A DNA stretch of 64,000 nucleotides from Bryobacteraceae bacterium (GTDB lineage: Bacteria > Acidobacteriota > Terriglobia > Bryobacterales > Bryobacteraceae). The notes under the pieces are model-generated. The model saw only the letters and a program-made list of their open reading frames with translations, searched no databases and was not told where the DNA came from. This document shows, piece after piece, positions 27,683-35,347 of this stretch. The stretch is taken from NCBI GenBank assembly GCA_026002855.1, contig BPGD01000001.1, positions 3,604,001 through 3,668,000 on the forward strand. Direction: 5' to 3'. Each line of letters begins with the position of its first letter. The stretch's first letter is position 1. The position numbers and the translations under genes are program-made.

Positions 27683-29050
27683 TCAGTCGGCGCCCTGGAG
27701 CCGCCGCCAGGCGCCTTCGTGCCAGTAAAAGATCACGGAGACCTTCCCGAGGAAGTGTGACTCGATTCCGTCGTGATCGAGCTCCGGCAGGGCCTCTCCG
27801 CCGAACGCCTCGTGGTAGCGGCGGATGACGCGCGGGTTCGCGGCCGTGATCATCCAGGAAAACCCTGCCCGGCCGTCGGCCAGCATCTGAAAGAATGCGA
27901 TCTCCAGTCCGCCGGAGAGCGTCTCCGGTCGTGTGTCATAACGGTCACGGAAGGCCAGCAGCCGCACGGCGCCCTGAACCGAGCACAGCGCCGCCCAGCC
28001 TTCCACGCCCGGGCCCGAAAAACGTCCGCGGATCAGGTTGTATGGCCTTGGCCCGTCCGGCGGATCCTCGGGCTGCGGGATGGCGCACCCCATTGCGCCG
28101 AGCGTGGATCGGATTGCGGGCGGAAGCTCAGGAAAATCATCCAGGGACAGACGGCGCATCTGCCGCCAGCCGGTGTTGATGGCCAGTTGCAGGTCGAGCA
28201 GCGCCGGGGCAGCCGGCTTCGCGTTCCCGTAAGACCGCGCTGGACGGAAATCCTCTTCGCCAAGATGCGGGCTGATGGCGCGGGCCCGCTGGATACACGC
28301 CTCTGCCTCGGCCTCCAGACGCGGATCCACCCGTCCGGATGCGTGACGCTGTTGCTGCACCGTACGGAACTCCCGCGCGGCTGCGGTCTGGAGTATCGGG
28401 TTCAACGACCGGCCCAGCAGCTCGCGCGCTTCGGCCTCCAGCGCCGTCCGTCCAGCCATCTGCTCCACGCACCAGGCGGCCAGGGCCTCCACGGCAGGTT
28501 CGAAATCGGGCTGAGCCTCTAACGCGGATTCGAGGAAGCGGCGGTACAGATCCGGATCGTGCGGCTTGACCCACAGCGCGGCGTGCCAGGCGATGCGCGG
28601 GTCGAATGGCGCCCGAGAAACGGCCTCCCGCCAGGCGTCAAGGATCGCGACGTAGCGGTCGCGGCTGAGGTCTCCCGGGGCAAAGCGCGCCGGCGCCCAG
28701 TCCAGGAATTCGGATGCCGGTTCATTGCGGATCAGCCAGAGGACATGAGCCGCGCGCTCCTGAGAGGAGTCTGTGCCGCGCACGCGCCACAGCCAGGCCA
28801 TCAGAAGCGCGCGCCGATTGGGGTCTTGCCCGTCTGCGACCAGTTGTTTGCGGATCCCGCTGACTTCTTCGGGCCGCAGACGGCGAGCCTCTTCCAGCAG
28901 CGACTCACGAAGCGACCGCGGGCGATCCTCGCTTGCCGGCAACGCCTGCCTTGCCGGCGCTGTGGGCCTGACGGGCGTTTGCCTGCCCAGCCAAAGCATC
29001 CAGACGCCGACAATCGCGGCAGATACCAGGGCTGGCAGGGCGCGGTTCAT
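27683..29050 (-). CDS. Hypothetical membrane-anchored protein with helical-repeat body
   Basis: No family recognised. One N-terminal helix (ALPALVSAAIVGVWMLWLGR) anchors a 434-residue exported part. The middle (SRAPFDPRIAWHAALWVKPHDPDLYRRFLESALEAQPDFEPAVEALAAW) has the spacing of TPR-like helical pairs. The C-terminal portion (GRAGFSWMITAANPRVIRRYHEAF ... SVIFYWHEGAWRRLQGAD) looks like a separate alpha/beta domain. Likely a periplasmic scaffold or lineage-specific protein. It ends 14 bases from the convergent cytochrome gene and starts downstream of tRNA-Glu. Confidence 0.7.
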   Translation of the reverse strand: MNRALPALVSAAIVGVWMLWLGRQTPVRPTAPARQALPASEDRPRSLRESLLEEARRLRPEEVSGIRKQLVADGQDPNRRALLMAWLWRVRGTDSSQERAAHVLWLIRNEPASEFLDWAPARFAPGDLSRDRYVAILDAWREAVSRAPFDPRIAWHAALWVKPHDPDLYRRFLESALEAQPDFEPAVEALAAWCVEQMAGRTALEAEARELLGRSLNPILQTAAAREFRTVQQQRHASGRVDPRLEAEAEACIQRARAISPHLGEEDFRPARSYGNAKPAAPALLDLQLAINTGWRQMRRLSLDDFPELPPAIRSTLGAMGCAIPQPEDPPDGPRPYNLIRGRFSGPGVEGWAALCSVQGAVRLLAFRDRYDTRPETLSGGLEIAFFQMLADGRAGFSWMITAANPRVIRRYHEAFGGEALPELDHDGIESHFLGKVSVIFYWHEGAWRRLQGAD

Positions 29051-29170
29051 GGCTCCATTTTCGGGTAATCAGGTGCAACCTCGAATCCTGAGGGCATGTG
29101 ATCGCAGCCACTACACGTAGTTGCGTGCCGCCTGGGAGAGCTGGAATCCGGGAGGAAACAGGCTGAGGGG

Positions 29171-29245
29171 TGGTAGCGCTAACGGGATTCGAACCCGTAT
29201 TTGAGCCTTGAGAGGGCTCCGTCCTAACCCTTAGACGATAGCGCC
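29171..29245 (-). tRNA. tRNA-Glu (anticodon CTC)
   Basis: Minus-strand cloverleaf: acceptor GGCGCTA pairs with TAGCGCT (one G-U at the end), anticodon arm GAGCC-CTCTCAA-GGCTC with anticodon CTC, T arm ACGGGTTCGAATCCCGT, and an encoded CCA. 75 bases in all. Confidence 0.95.
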
Positions 29246-29420
29246 GTACGAGACTCAATATACCAAACCCGGCCCGCTGTTTGCCACTCCCACCGGAACG
29301 AAACGCCGCAATTCTCACCCGGGCAGAACCCCATCCCGCCCCATTCATGCCGCGGCGTGGCGCAGTAGCGCGCGGCGATCTGACAGGTTCGAAAAGCCAG
29401 GTGCATTGGCGTTTCCCATT

Positions 29421-29458
29421 TCAAAAACAGGAAGCCCGGAAGCGAGAAGCTTCCGGGC
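29421..29458 (-). terminator. Rho-independent terminator of the repeat-protein gene
   Basis: A perfect 10-bp stem, GCCCGGAAGC (29434-29443) and GCTTCCGGGC (29449-29458), with a 5-base loop. Read on the minus strand it is followed by TTCCTGTTTTTG, a U-rich tail, about 50 bases after the stop of the repeat gene. Confidence 0.8.
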
Positions 29459-29508
29459 CCTGGAAGTTGAATTGGAACCCGTCTGAAGGAACGGGATCAC
29501 CCAGTCGA

Positions 29509-30039
29509 TCAGTCGAAGCCCAGCGGGTCGGGCGGACGAATCGGACGGATCTCCCGATCGAAGCCCAACGGGTCAGGCGGACGAATCGGACGGATCTCCC
29601 GATCGAAGCCCAGCGGGTCGGGCGGACGAATCGGACGGATCTCCCGATCGAAGCCCAGCGGGTCGGGCGGACGAATCGGACGGATCTCCCGATCGAAGCC
29701 CAGCGGGTCGGGCGGACGAATCGGACGGATCTCCCGATCGAAGCCCAACGGGTCGGGCGGACGAATCGGACGGATCTCCCGATCGAAGCCCAGCGGGTCG
29801 GGCGGACGAATCGGACGGATCTCCCGGTCGAAGCCCAACGGGTCGGGCGGACGAATCGGACGGATCTCCCGATCGAAGCCCAACGGGTCGGGCGGACGAA
29901 TCGGACGGATCTCCCGATCGAAGCCCAGCGGGCTCGACGAAGTAATGGCCACCATGTTGTCAGAGGGGAGAACCGCAGCCATCGCCACGCTCCCCGCTAC
30001 AACACAAACCAGGGCAACCAACAAAGTTGTTGTCCTCAT
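29509..30039 (-). CDS. Secreted protein of nine identical 15-residue repeats (PLGFDREIRPIRPPD)
   Basis: No known family. The product has a signal peptide (MRTTTLLVALVCVVAGSVAM), a short spacer (AAVLPSDNMVAITSSS) and then nine exact copies of PLGFDREIRPIRPPD plus a terminal PLGFD. ATG 30039 has GGAAGG 9 bases upstream, and a clear terminator follows the stop, so it is a complete transcription unit. All three DNA sites that vary between the repeats (Leu CTG/TTG, Pro CCC/CCT, Asp GAT/GAC) are silent in this frame, whereas two of them change the amino acid in the antisense frame; this supports real coding and selection on the peptide. Pro, Arg and Asp dominate. It could be a surface fibre, a polyvalent ligand or a multi-copy peptide precursor. 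Confidence 0.82.
   Translation of the reverse strand: MRTTTLLVALVCVVAGSVAMAAVLPSDNMVAITSSSPLGFDREIRPIRPPDPLGFDREIRPIRPPDPLGFDREIRPIRPPDPLGFDREIRPIRPPDPLGFDREIRPIRPPDPLGFDREIRPIRPPDPLGFDREIRPIRPPDPLGFDREIRPIRPPDPLGFDREIRPIRPPDPLGFD
29521..29932. repeat. 45-bp tandem repeat, nine full copies plus 7 bases
   Basis: Units start at CAGCGGGTCGG or its variants (CAACGGG in copies 2, 6, 8 and 9; one GTCAGG; one CCCGGTCG) and are otherwise identical, arranged head to tail without spacers. The unit length is a multiple of three, so copy-number change keeps the frame. Confidence 0.95.
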
Positions 30040-30563
30040 CACATGCACCTTCCGAAAGACCCTGGCCGCTGGAAAGGACAGTTCCTTCCCTTAGCCGGGC
30101 CTAAGATCTACACCTGAGGCTAATCCTAAGGGTCCCCAATCAGAGCTAGGATATTTCCTATGGTAAACACCGGGTATTATTCCGGGTCTCCAACAGGGGA
30201 ATCACCGAGGCTTTTGTCAGCCGCCTCGGCCGAGAAGTCCGGTCGATTTCCCCGCTTTCGGCAAGGAAGCCGTGTGGCCTGTGGGATTCATGGGGCAAGA
30301 TCGGGGGGCAGGGAGTTGCAGAGATTCCCGGCGAGAAAATATGGGCCTGGAGGCAAGCGGCCTGGAAGGCGGAAGTCGGAATCGCAGGACGACTCTTCAG
30401 CCCCGAATGACGGCCCTCAGATCCGCGGCTGGAGGTCGCCCGTCAGGGCGAGCGTAAGGAGCGGTTGGCGGAATTGAGGGGCGGGTTCAGGCTGTGCGCG
30501 GTGGCTGCCCCTTCTCGCAGACGGTGGCTGCGCAAAGGAAAATGTCAGCCAGCCGGGAGACGC
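30040..30563. other. Intergenic stretch upstream of the repeat gene
   Basis: No gene is supported. The right-hand half carries one copy of a short dispersed repeat (30417-30466). The part near 30110-30190 is AT-richer than its surroundings and contains TAGGATATTTCCTA (30147-30160, five-base inverted arms), which may be a regulatory site or part of the promoter of the repeat gene on the minus strand. Confidence 0.4.
30417..30466 (+). repeat. Short dispersed repeat, copy 1 (inverted relative to 59696-59745)
   Basis: Shares ATCCGC-N2-CTGGAG-N3 and the exact 17-mer GCCCGTCAGGGCGAGCG with the reverse complement of 59696-59745, followed by AAGG, GC and GTT at matching positions. The core GCCC-GTCA-GGGC is itself a small inverted repeat. 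Confidence 0.6.
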
Positions 30564-31451
30564 TCATGCGTCCGGAGAGAGCACTTGCGGCTCTTCGCCG
30601 GTGCGGGCATGATAGCGCGTGTGCCTCGGCATGCCCGGCCATTCGAGCCGCATGTCCTGACAGACTTCGTCGAGCATGTCCAGCGTAGTCTGCCGGCACT
30701 CCAGCGCAAAAGCCGTCAGCAGCAAATTGTCGCAGAGGGCGTTGATGACACGCGGAATCCCCTGGCTTCTGACGTGAATTTCACGCAGCACTTCCGGCGG
30801 GAAGACCTTCTGCTCAGGCATGCCGGCGCGGGCGAGCCGGGTCTGAATATATTCAGCCGTCTCTGCCGCGTTCAGCGGCCGGAGCGTGCAGCGGAGCACG
30901 ATGCGCTGCTTGAGCTGCCGCAGATTGGGCGCTTCCAGCTTGCGGTCGAGTTCGGGCTGGCCGGAAAGGATGATCTGGAGGAGCTTGCCGGCTTTGGGAT
31001 TTTCGAGGTTGGTGAGCAGCCGGATTTCTTCGAGGACCTCCCATTCGAGATTGTGCGCTTCGTCGACGATCAGCACCGTGGTGCGCCCTGCGCCCGCCTC
31101 CTCGAGAAGCATCTGGTTCAGGGCGAACAACACCTCGGTTTTCGACTTGCGGTCGCAGCGCAGGTCGAGGTCGTAGGCGATCATCTCGAAAAACTGGTCT
31201 GCGTTAATGCGGGAGTTGAAGATGTAGGCGAATTCGATGCCCTGGGCGTCCAGCTCATCGCGCAGGCATTCCAGCAGGGTGGTTTTGCCGGTGCCCACTT
31301 CGCCGGTCAGGACGATGAAGCCTTTCCGCGCGTGGACCCCGTAAATCAGGTTTGCCAGCGCTTCTTCGTGCTGGGGGCTGCGGTAGAGAAAAGCCGGATC
31401 GGGGCTGAGATTGAAGGGACTTTCGCGAAATCCAAAAAACGCGTTATACAT
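30564..31451 (-). CDS. ExeA/GspA-like AAA ATPase
   Basis: 295 residues starting MYNAFFGFRESPFNLSPDPA, the hallmark N-terminus of ExeA-like and PEP-CTERM-associated (TIGR03015-like) ATPases. Walker A is LTGEVGTGKTTLL, Walker B is TTVLIVDEAHNLEW, and the sensor region has LLQIILSGQPELDRKL. Family members energise type II secretion, pilus or exopolysaccharide systems, or act in transposition as TniB-like proteins. Here the C-terminal peptidoglycan-binding part of true ExeA is absent. It has AGGAGGAG just before the ATG. Positioned after the csm operon on the same strand with a 130-base gap, but function in CRISPR immunity is not implied. Confidence 0.85.
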   Translation of the reverse strand: MYNAFFGFRESPFNLSPDPAFLYRSPQHEEALANLIYGVHARKGFIVLTGEVGTGKTTLLECLRDELDAQGIEFAYIFNSRINADQFFEMIAYDLDLRCDRKSKTEVLFALNQMLLEEAGAGRTTVLIVDEAHNLEWEVLEEIRLLTNLENPKAGKLLQIILSGQPELDRKLEAPNLRQLKQRIVLRCTLRPLNAAETAEYIQTRLARAGMPEQKVFPPEVLREIHVRSQGIPRVINALCDNLLLTAFALECRQTTLDMLDEVCQDMRLEWPGMPRHTRYHARTGEEPQVLSPDA

Positions 31452-31581
31452 GCTCCTCCTGCGGCCCCGGCGCAGGATGCGGATGCCGGCGTCCGCTTCC
31501 CTGGAGCCATTCTACCATCAGGCATCGGCAGAACCCGGCGGAAACATGAATCCCCGGCGGGAACAATTGCGCCCGTCGCTG

Positions 31582-32766
31582 TCAGGCGCCGGATCCGGCC
31601 TCGACCATGGACAGCTCCGCCCACCCTGCCAGTGTGGCCGGCTGGTCGTTGAGAAACACGATGCGGCGGGTCTTGGGAAACGGCAATCCGGTGCGGATCT
31701 GTTCGCGGTAGACGGGCAGCAGCCGGAGCAGTTCGTGGTAGGGACCGCTGGCCGTGCCGAGGCTGGCCGATTTTGACAGCAACCCCGTCCCCCAGCCGAA
31801 ACAGAGCAGGCAGGAATTGTTTGTGGTCTGGATCTCGGCCAAGCGCTGTTCGAGCCGCGCCAACGAGTCGGCCACCGCACGCAGCCCCACGGCCTCGGCA
31901 TAGCGGCGGTGCAGGGCGAGCAGCTGGGTTGCGGAGCGGTTGGCGGCCGCCATGGCCCGCTGCCAGTCGCGCGGTTCGCCGTTCCAGCGAAGGGCGCGGC
32001 GCAACTGAGACTGGTGGGCCGGGCTTGCCAGGGAAAGCGTGCCTTCAAAGACCACGCCGGGCATGGCCATTTCGGCGAAATGCGGTGTCGAATCGCCTGG
32101 CCGGCGGCTTTCCACCGCGCCCCGCGGACTCATCTTCCAGCCCAGCTCAAGCCGCCCGCCGCGCTGGACGAGCGTTGCCGTGCGCAGCAGACAGATGCGC
32201 GTTTTGCCGCCGGGCGCCAGCGGCGCCGAGTCCGAAATCATCAGCGCGCGGAGGCGGTCCGCGCCCTTGGCCCCAAGGACGGCTTCTTCGAGAATTTCAG
32301 CGGGGCGACGCGGCGGACGTTCGGATTGCCGCACCGCCTCGAGGGTCTGCTTCCAGTGTTGTTCGGTGGCGGCATCGAGCAGGAGGGCGCGCCGCAGCGC
32401 GCCCTTGATGGCGCTGCCGGGCACGAAGATGCCGCCGCCGGCCGCAGCCGCGAACGTCGGGATGAAGAGATGTTCGGCGGAAGTCCGTGCGTAGTAGGCC
32501 GCCAACGCCGGATGTTCAAACGGGATGCGGCGGCTGGCGTAATTCTGGGCGTAGCCTCCCCAGGAGGCAAAATCCAGCTTGTCGGCCCGCCGGATCTGGT
32601 TGAGGTACGTATCGAGCCGCGGGCTGCGCGCCAGAAGGCGGAAGATGCGCCGCTGGTCGAGCACGTTCACCTGGTCCTTCCAGACCATGTAGTCGATGGG
32701 CGCCAGCCTCTGGCCGTCGCCGGCCAGCAACGGGGTGAGGACGGTGAGGCGGTATTTCGTCGTCAT
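31582..32766 (-). CDS. csm5: Type III-A CRISPR RAMP protein Csm5
   Basis: RAMP-fold subunit (394 residues) that caps the crRNA 3' side of the Csm complex and helps crRNA maturation. The N-terminus MTTKYRLTVLTPLLAGDGQR followed by LAPIDYMVWKDQVNVLDQ is the family's most conserved block; a glycine-rich loop (AAAAGGGIFVPGSAIKGALR) is the RNA-binding RAMP element. The ATG overlaps the csm4 stop as ATGA, implying translational coupling. Last gene of the operon. Confidence 0.92.
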   Translation of the reverse strand: MTTKYRLTVLTPLLAGDGQRLAPIDYMVWKDQVNVLDQRRIFRLLARSPRLDTYLNQIRRADKLDFASWGGYAQNYASRRIPFEHPALAAYYARTSAEHLFIPTFAAAAGGGIFVPGSAIKGALRRALLLDAATEQHWKQTLEAVRQSERPPRRPAEILEEAVLGAKGADRLRALMISDSAPLAPGGKTRICLLRTATLVQRGGRLELGWKMSPRGAVESRRPGDSTPHFAEMAMPGVVFEGTLSLASPAHQSQLRRALRWNGEPRDWQRAMAAANRSATQLLALHRRYAEAVGLRAVADSLARLEQRLAEIQTTNNSCLLCFGWGTGLLSKSASLGTASGPYHELLRLLPVYREQIRTGLPFPKTRRIVFLNDQPATLAGWAELSMVEAGSGA

Positions 32767-33782
32767 GCGTTCCCCGGCCAGGAAATGGGAATTGCCACGG
32801 CGTGCCCGGCGCGCCAGACCGGATGGGGGCAGCCCTCCGGGGCAACGTTGTGCACCGTGCCGCGCGGCGGCTGCGGGCACACCACCACGGAGCCTTCCGC
32901 CAGCGCCCGTGAGGTCCGCTTCAGCAGTCCGCCCCCTTCCTGGCTGCCGATGCGGCCGCTCCGCTTCACCAGCTCATAATGGCCTTCCTCCCAGCGCACG
33001 GCGTCCGTTCCGGAAGGGATCATTAACGACAGCAGCCACCAGGCGCCGCCCGGCGCTGGCGCTGGCCTGGGACCGAAGAGCAGGTCGGGAAGAAGCCCGG
33101 CCTGGAAGTCGACGCTGCGGGCACGCCCGAAGCCGCGTGAGCGCATGCCTCCGATGCCGGTATCTCCGAGAAGCCGGAAGGCCGCCTGGATGCGCGGCGC
33201 CCAGACGGCATAGGCGGTCTGGGTGGCGAATTGTGCGGCGCACCAGAGGCCGGAAAAGGGGGCGAACTGTACACACCCGGCAACGTAGGGCAGCACCTGA
33301 CCGCCGTTCATCCGGTCCACCGCGGCCATGGATCGCACGAGGAACCGGAACGGTCCGGAAGCCGACCGGCTGGCGGCAGGGATCAGGCAGGCGCTGAAGC
33401 CGTCCACTTCCCAGGCGTCTTCGTCCGGTTTTTCTCCTCGCAGCAGTGCGGCTACAACGGTGGAAGGCACGAACCGGGCGCCTTTCCATCGAACTTTCGC
33501 AGCAGCACTGTCAGGCGGCCACAGCCCCTTGGGCGGCGGAACGTAAAGCAGGCTCCGTTGCCAGGGAAAGGCGGAGGTAAAGCGGACGGCCGGTTCGCGC
33601 AGCGGGTCCGCAGTCGCCTCAAGCCAGGCATCCATCCAGCCGAGCTGCCCGAGCGCCAGGGTGACGGCCGAGTACACGGCGTCGCTGTGCAGGATGGCGG
33701 CCGCCTCGCCCAGCGAGCCGGACTCCGGCCCCAGCCGCCACGGTGTCGATGGACGGATGCGGACGAGCAGCGCCGGGTTCAT
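32763..33782 (-). CDS. csm4: Type III-A CRISPR RAMP protein Csm4
   Basis: 339-residue RAMP subunit that binds the 5' handle of the crRNA and contacts Cas10. It begins with ALLVRIRPSTPWRLGPESGS, has an early ILHSDAVYSAVTLALGQLG helix typical of Csm4/Cmr3, and carries a glycine-rich motif GDTGIGGMRSRGFGRAR. The order between csm3 and csm5 agrees with the standard operon. It starts 11 bases after the csm3 stop. Confidence 0.92.
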   Translation of the reverse strand: MNPALLVRIRPSTPWRLGPESGSLGEAAAILHSDAVYSAVTLALGQLGWMDAWLEATADPLREPAVRFTSAFPWQRSLLYVPPPKGLWPPDSAAAKVRWKGARFVPSTVVAALLRGEKPDEDAWEVDGFSACLIPAASRSASGPFRFLVRSMAAVDRMNGGQVLPYVAGCVQFAPFSGLWCAAQFATQTAYAVWAPRIQAAFRLLGDTGIGGMRSRGFGRARSVDFQAGLLPDLLFGPRPAPAPGGAWWLLSLMIPSGTDAVRWEEGHYELVKRSGRIGSQEGGGLLKRTSRALAEGSVVVCPQPPRGTVHNVAPEGCPHPVWRAGHAVAIPISWPGNA

Positions 33783-33793
33783 GGCCGCCCCGT

Positions 33794-34627
33794 TCAGACG
33801 AGCTTCTCCAGAAACTCCGCGCCCGCGGAGGCCTGGAGGTCGGCCGTGGTTTCGGCCTTCTCGACCAGCGTCTGTTCAGCTTCGGCGCCCGCGTAGTAGG
33901 CCTTGTTGCGCCAGGTCACCTTCCAGTTGGCGAAGCGGACGCGCCCGCTGCCGCGCGAGCCGCCGCCGCCGAGCGCATCATCTTCCAACAGGCGCAGGCC
34001 CTGAAGGAAGGTGGCGACCAGCTCGCGGTCTTCGGGGCAAAGGATGTCGAGCACGAAGCGCACGCGGAAGCGCGCGCCGGCGGGCACGCGCTCCAGCGTG
34101 CGGGCGCTGGACTGGGCGGTGATGCGGTCAATCGCGTTCTCGCTCTTGACCTCGGTGAGTTCGTCGTCGAGGTTTTCGCGCATCTGCGGCGTGATCGAGT
34201 CGAGGTCGAGCGGCGCGTCGTAGGCGGTCAGCCGCGCCGGCGTCGCCGCTGAAGGCTCCAGCGGCTCGCCGGCCACCCGCTCCATGCGGCCCGGGTTGCG
34301 GCCGAACAGCAGGCAGATCTCGTCGCCGGGATCCTCGCTTTGATGGATCCGCACTTCCTGCCCGCGGCGGCGAGACAGGTAGACGAGATCCTCCGGGCCG
34401 ACCCGTCCCGAGGCCTGCTCCAGCAGGCTGCGGATGCGGCCCCGCAGGCTGCTGCCGGGCACATAGGGCCGGCCGAAGGCGTCCTTGACCACCGGGTTGT
34501 CGGCGCCGCCGAGATCGAGCGAGCCCTTGCCCGCGCCAATGTGCAGGCCGGTTTCGCAGATCAGCTCTCCGTCAAACAACAGCTTGCCGATCAGGCCGAG
34601 CTTGGTGGATGCGCTGTGGGAACTCAT
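33794..34627 (-). CDS. csm3: Type III-A CRISPR backbone RNase Csm3
   Basis: 277-residue backbone subunit that cuts target RNA at 6-base intervals. The diagnostic stretch is TGLHIGAGKGSLDLGGADNP; Asp43 aligns with the catalytic Asp33 of the Streptococcus thermophilus protein (GAIDSP), so RNase activity should be intact. YVPGSSLRGRIRSLLEQ and the C-terminal glycine loop GGGGSRGSGRVRF complete the RAMP fold. GGAGAG precedes the ATG by about 5 bases. About 50 residues longer than minimal Csm3, mainly at the C-terminus. Confidence 0.95.
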   Translation of the reverse strand: MSSHSASTKLGLIGKLLFDGELICETGLHIGAGKGSLDLGGADNPVVKDAFGRPYVPGSSLRGRIRSLLEQASGRVGPEDLVYLSRRRGQEVRIHQSEDPGDEICLLFGRNPGRMERVAGEPLEPSAATPARLTAYDAPLDLDSITPQMRENLDDELTEVKSENAIDRITAQSSARTLERVPAGARFRVRFVLDILCPEDRELVATFLQGLRLLEDDALGGGGSRGSGRVRFANWKVTWRNKAYYAGAEAEQTLVEKAETTADLQASAGAEFLEKLV

Positions 34628-34651
34628 GGGTCTCTCCGCTGTCTGGCAGTG

Positions 34652-35344
34652 TCATTCGTTGTAGGCGACGATCGCCTCGAACAGGTCGCGGAAGCGCTCG
34701 TAGCCACGGGCGTCGTTCCTGCGCGTCACCTGCAAAAGGAGCTTTTCGAGCGGGTCGAGGCTCCGGAGCTGGTGGCGGGCGATAGTGTAGGCAAGCCGGG
34801 CCCGCAGCATGACGAAGGCGTGCTGGCGCTCGCTTTCGGCGGTGCGGCAGGCGCGGCGCACGGCGCTGAAGAGCCGCCGGAGCTGGCTGCGCGTGCCGGA
34901 GTCCATGTCACGCATGCGCGCGACGATGGCGTGGGCCTGGTTGTCGAGATACAGGCTGTCGGTGATCAGCTTGTCGAGGTCGATCTCGATGGGCCCTTCC
35001 GGACCGCGGCCGCGCTCCGGGCGGGCCGCTTCGCGGGTCTGCGCCTGCGGCCGGGCGCGGCCGTTGCGTTCTCCGCCGGCGCGGCGCTGGGCGCGCTCAG
35101 CTGCCGCGGGCTTCTGTGCGGCCCGCGCGTTTTTCGGCTCCTGCCGGGGCGGAGCAGCGGCCGGAGCCGCTTCCTGCACGGGAGGCGCCTCGGCGGCCTG
35201 CGCGGGCGCTCCTTCCGCCGCCGGGGGCGGTTCGGCCGACGCGGCTTCCGGCTCCGCGGCCGGCACCGGGGCGGGTTCGGCCAAAGTCGTCTCCGCTGCC
35301 GGTTGGGGCTCCTGCGGGTTCTGTTGAGGCTCGAGTTCGTTCAT
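34652..35344 (-). CDS. csm2: Csm2 small subunit with long Pro/Ala-rich N-terminal extension
   Basis: The C-terminal 115 or so residues (IEIDLDKLITDSLYLDNQAH ... LRRLFSAVRRACRT ... LRARLAYTIARHQL ... RFRDLFEAIVAYNE) are the all-helical Csm2 small subunit, which lines the target-RNA groove. The first 115 residues are low-complexity, rich in Pro, Ala, Glu and Gln and then Arg (PAAEPEAASAEPPPAAEGAP), and are absent from usual Csm2 proteins of about 120-150 residues. The start ATG is 3 bases after the cas10 stop; no internal start has a good Shine-Dalgarno. The tail is predicted to be disordered and exposed on the complex. Confidence 0.85.
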   Translation of the reverse strand: MNELEPQQNPQEPQPAAETTLAEPAPVPAAEPEAASAEPPPAAEGAPAQAAEAPPVQEAAPAAAPPRQEPKNARAAQKPAAAERAQRRAGGERNGRARPQAQTREAARPERGRGPEGPIEIDLDKLITDSLYLDNQAHAIVARMRDMDSGTRSQLRRLFSAVRRACRTAESERQHAFVMLRARLAYTIARHQLRSLDPLEKLLLQVTRRNDARGYERFRDLFEAIVAYNE

Positions 35345-35347
35345 CGC

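Noticed and set aside
29521-29932. 45-bp direct repeats as a CRISPR array next to the csm genes
   Set aside because: Units are contiguous with no variable spacers, and the sequence encodes a repeated peptide in frame.
29281-30117. Long plus-strand open frame through the 45-bp tandem repeat
   Set aside because: It is the antisense of the repeat-protein gene. Two of three variable repeat sites would change the residue in this frame, it runs beyond the repeat into the other gene's signal-peptide region, and the signal peptide, Shine-Dalgarno and terminator all support the minus strand.
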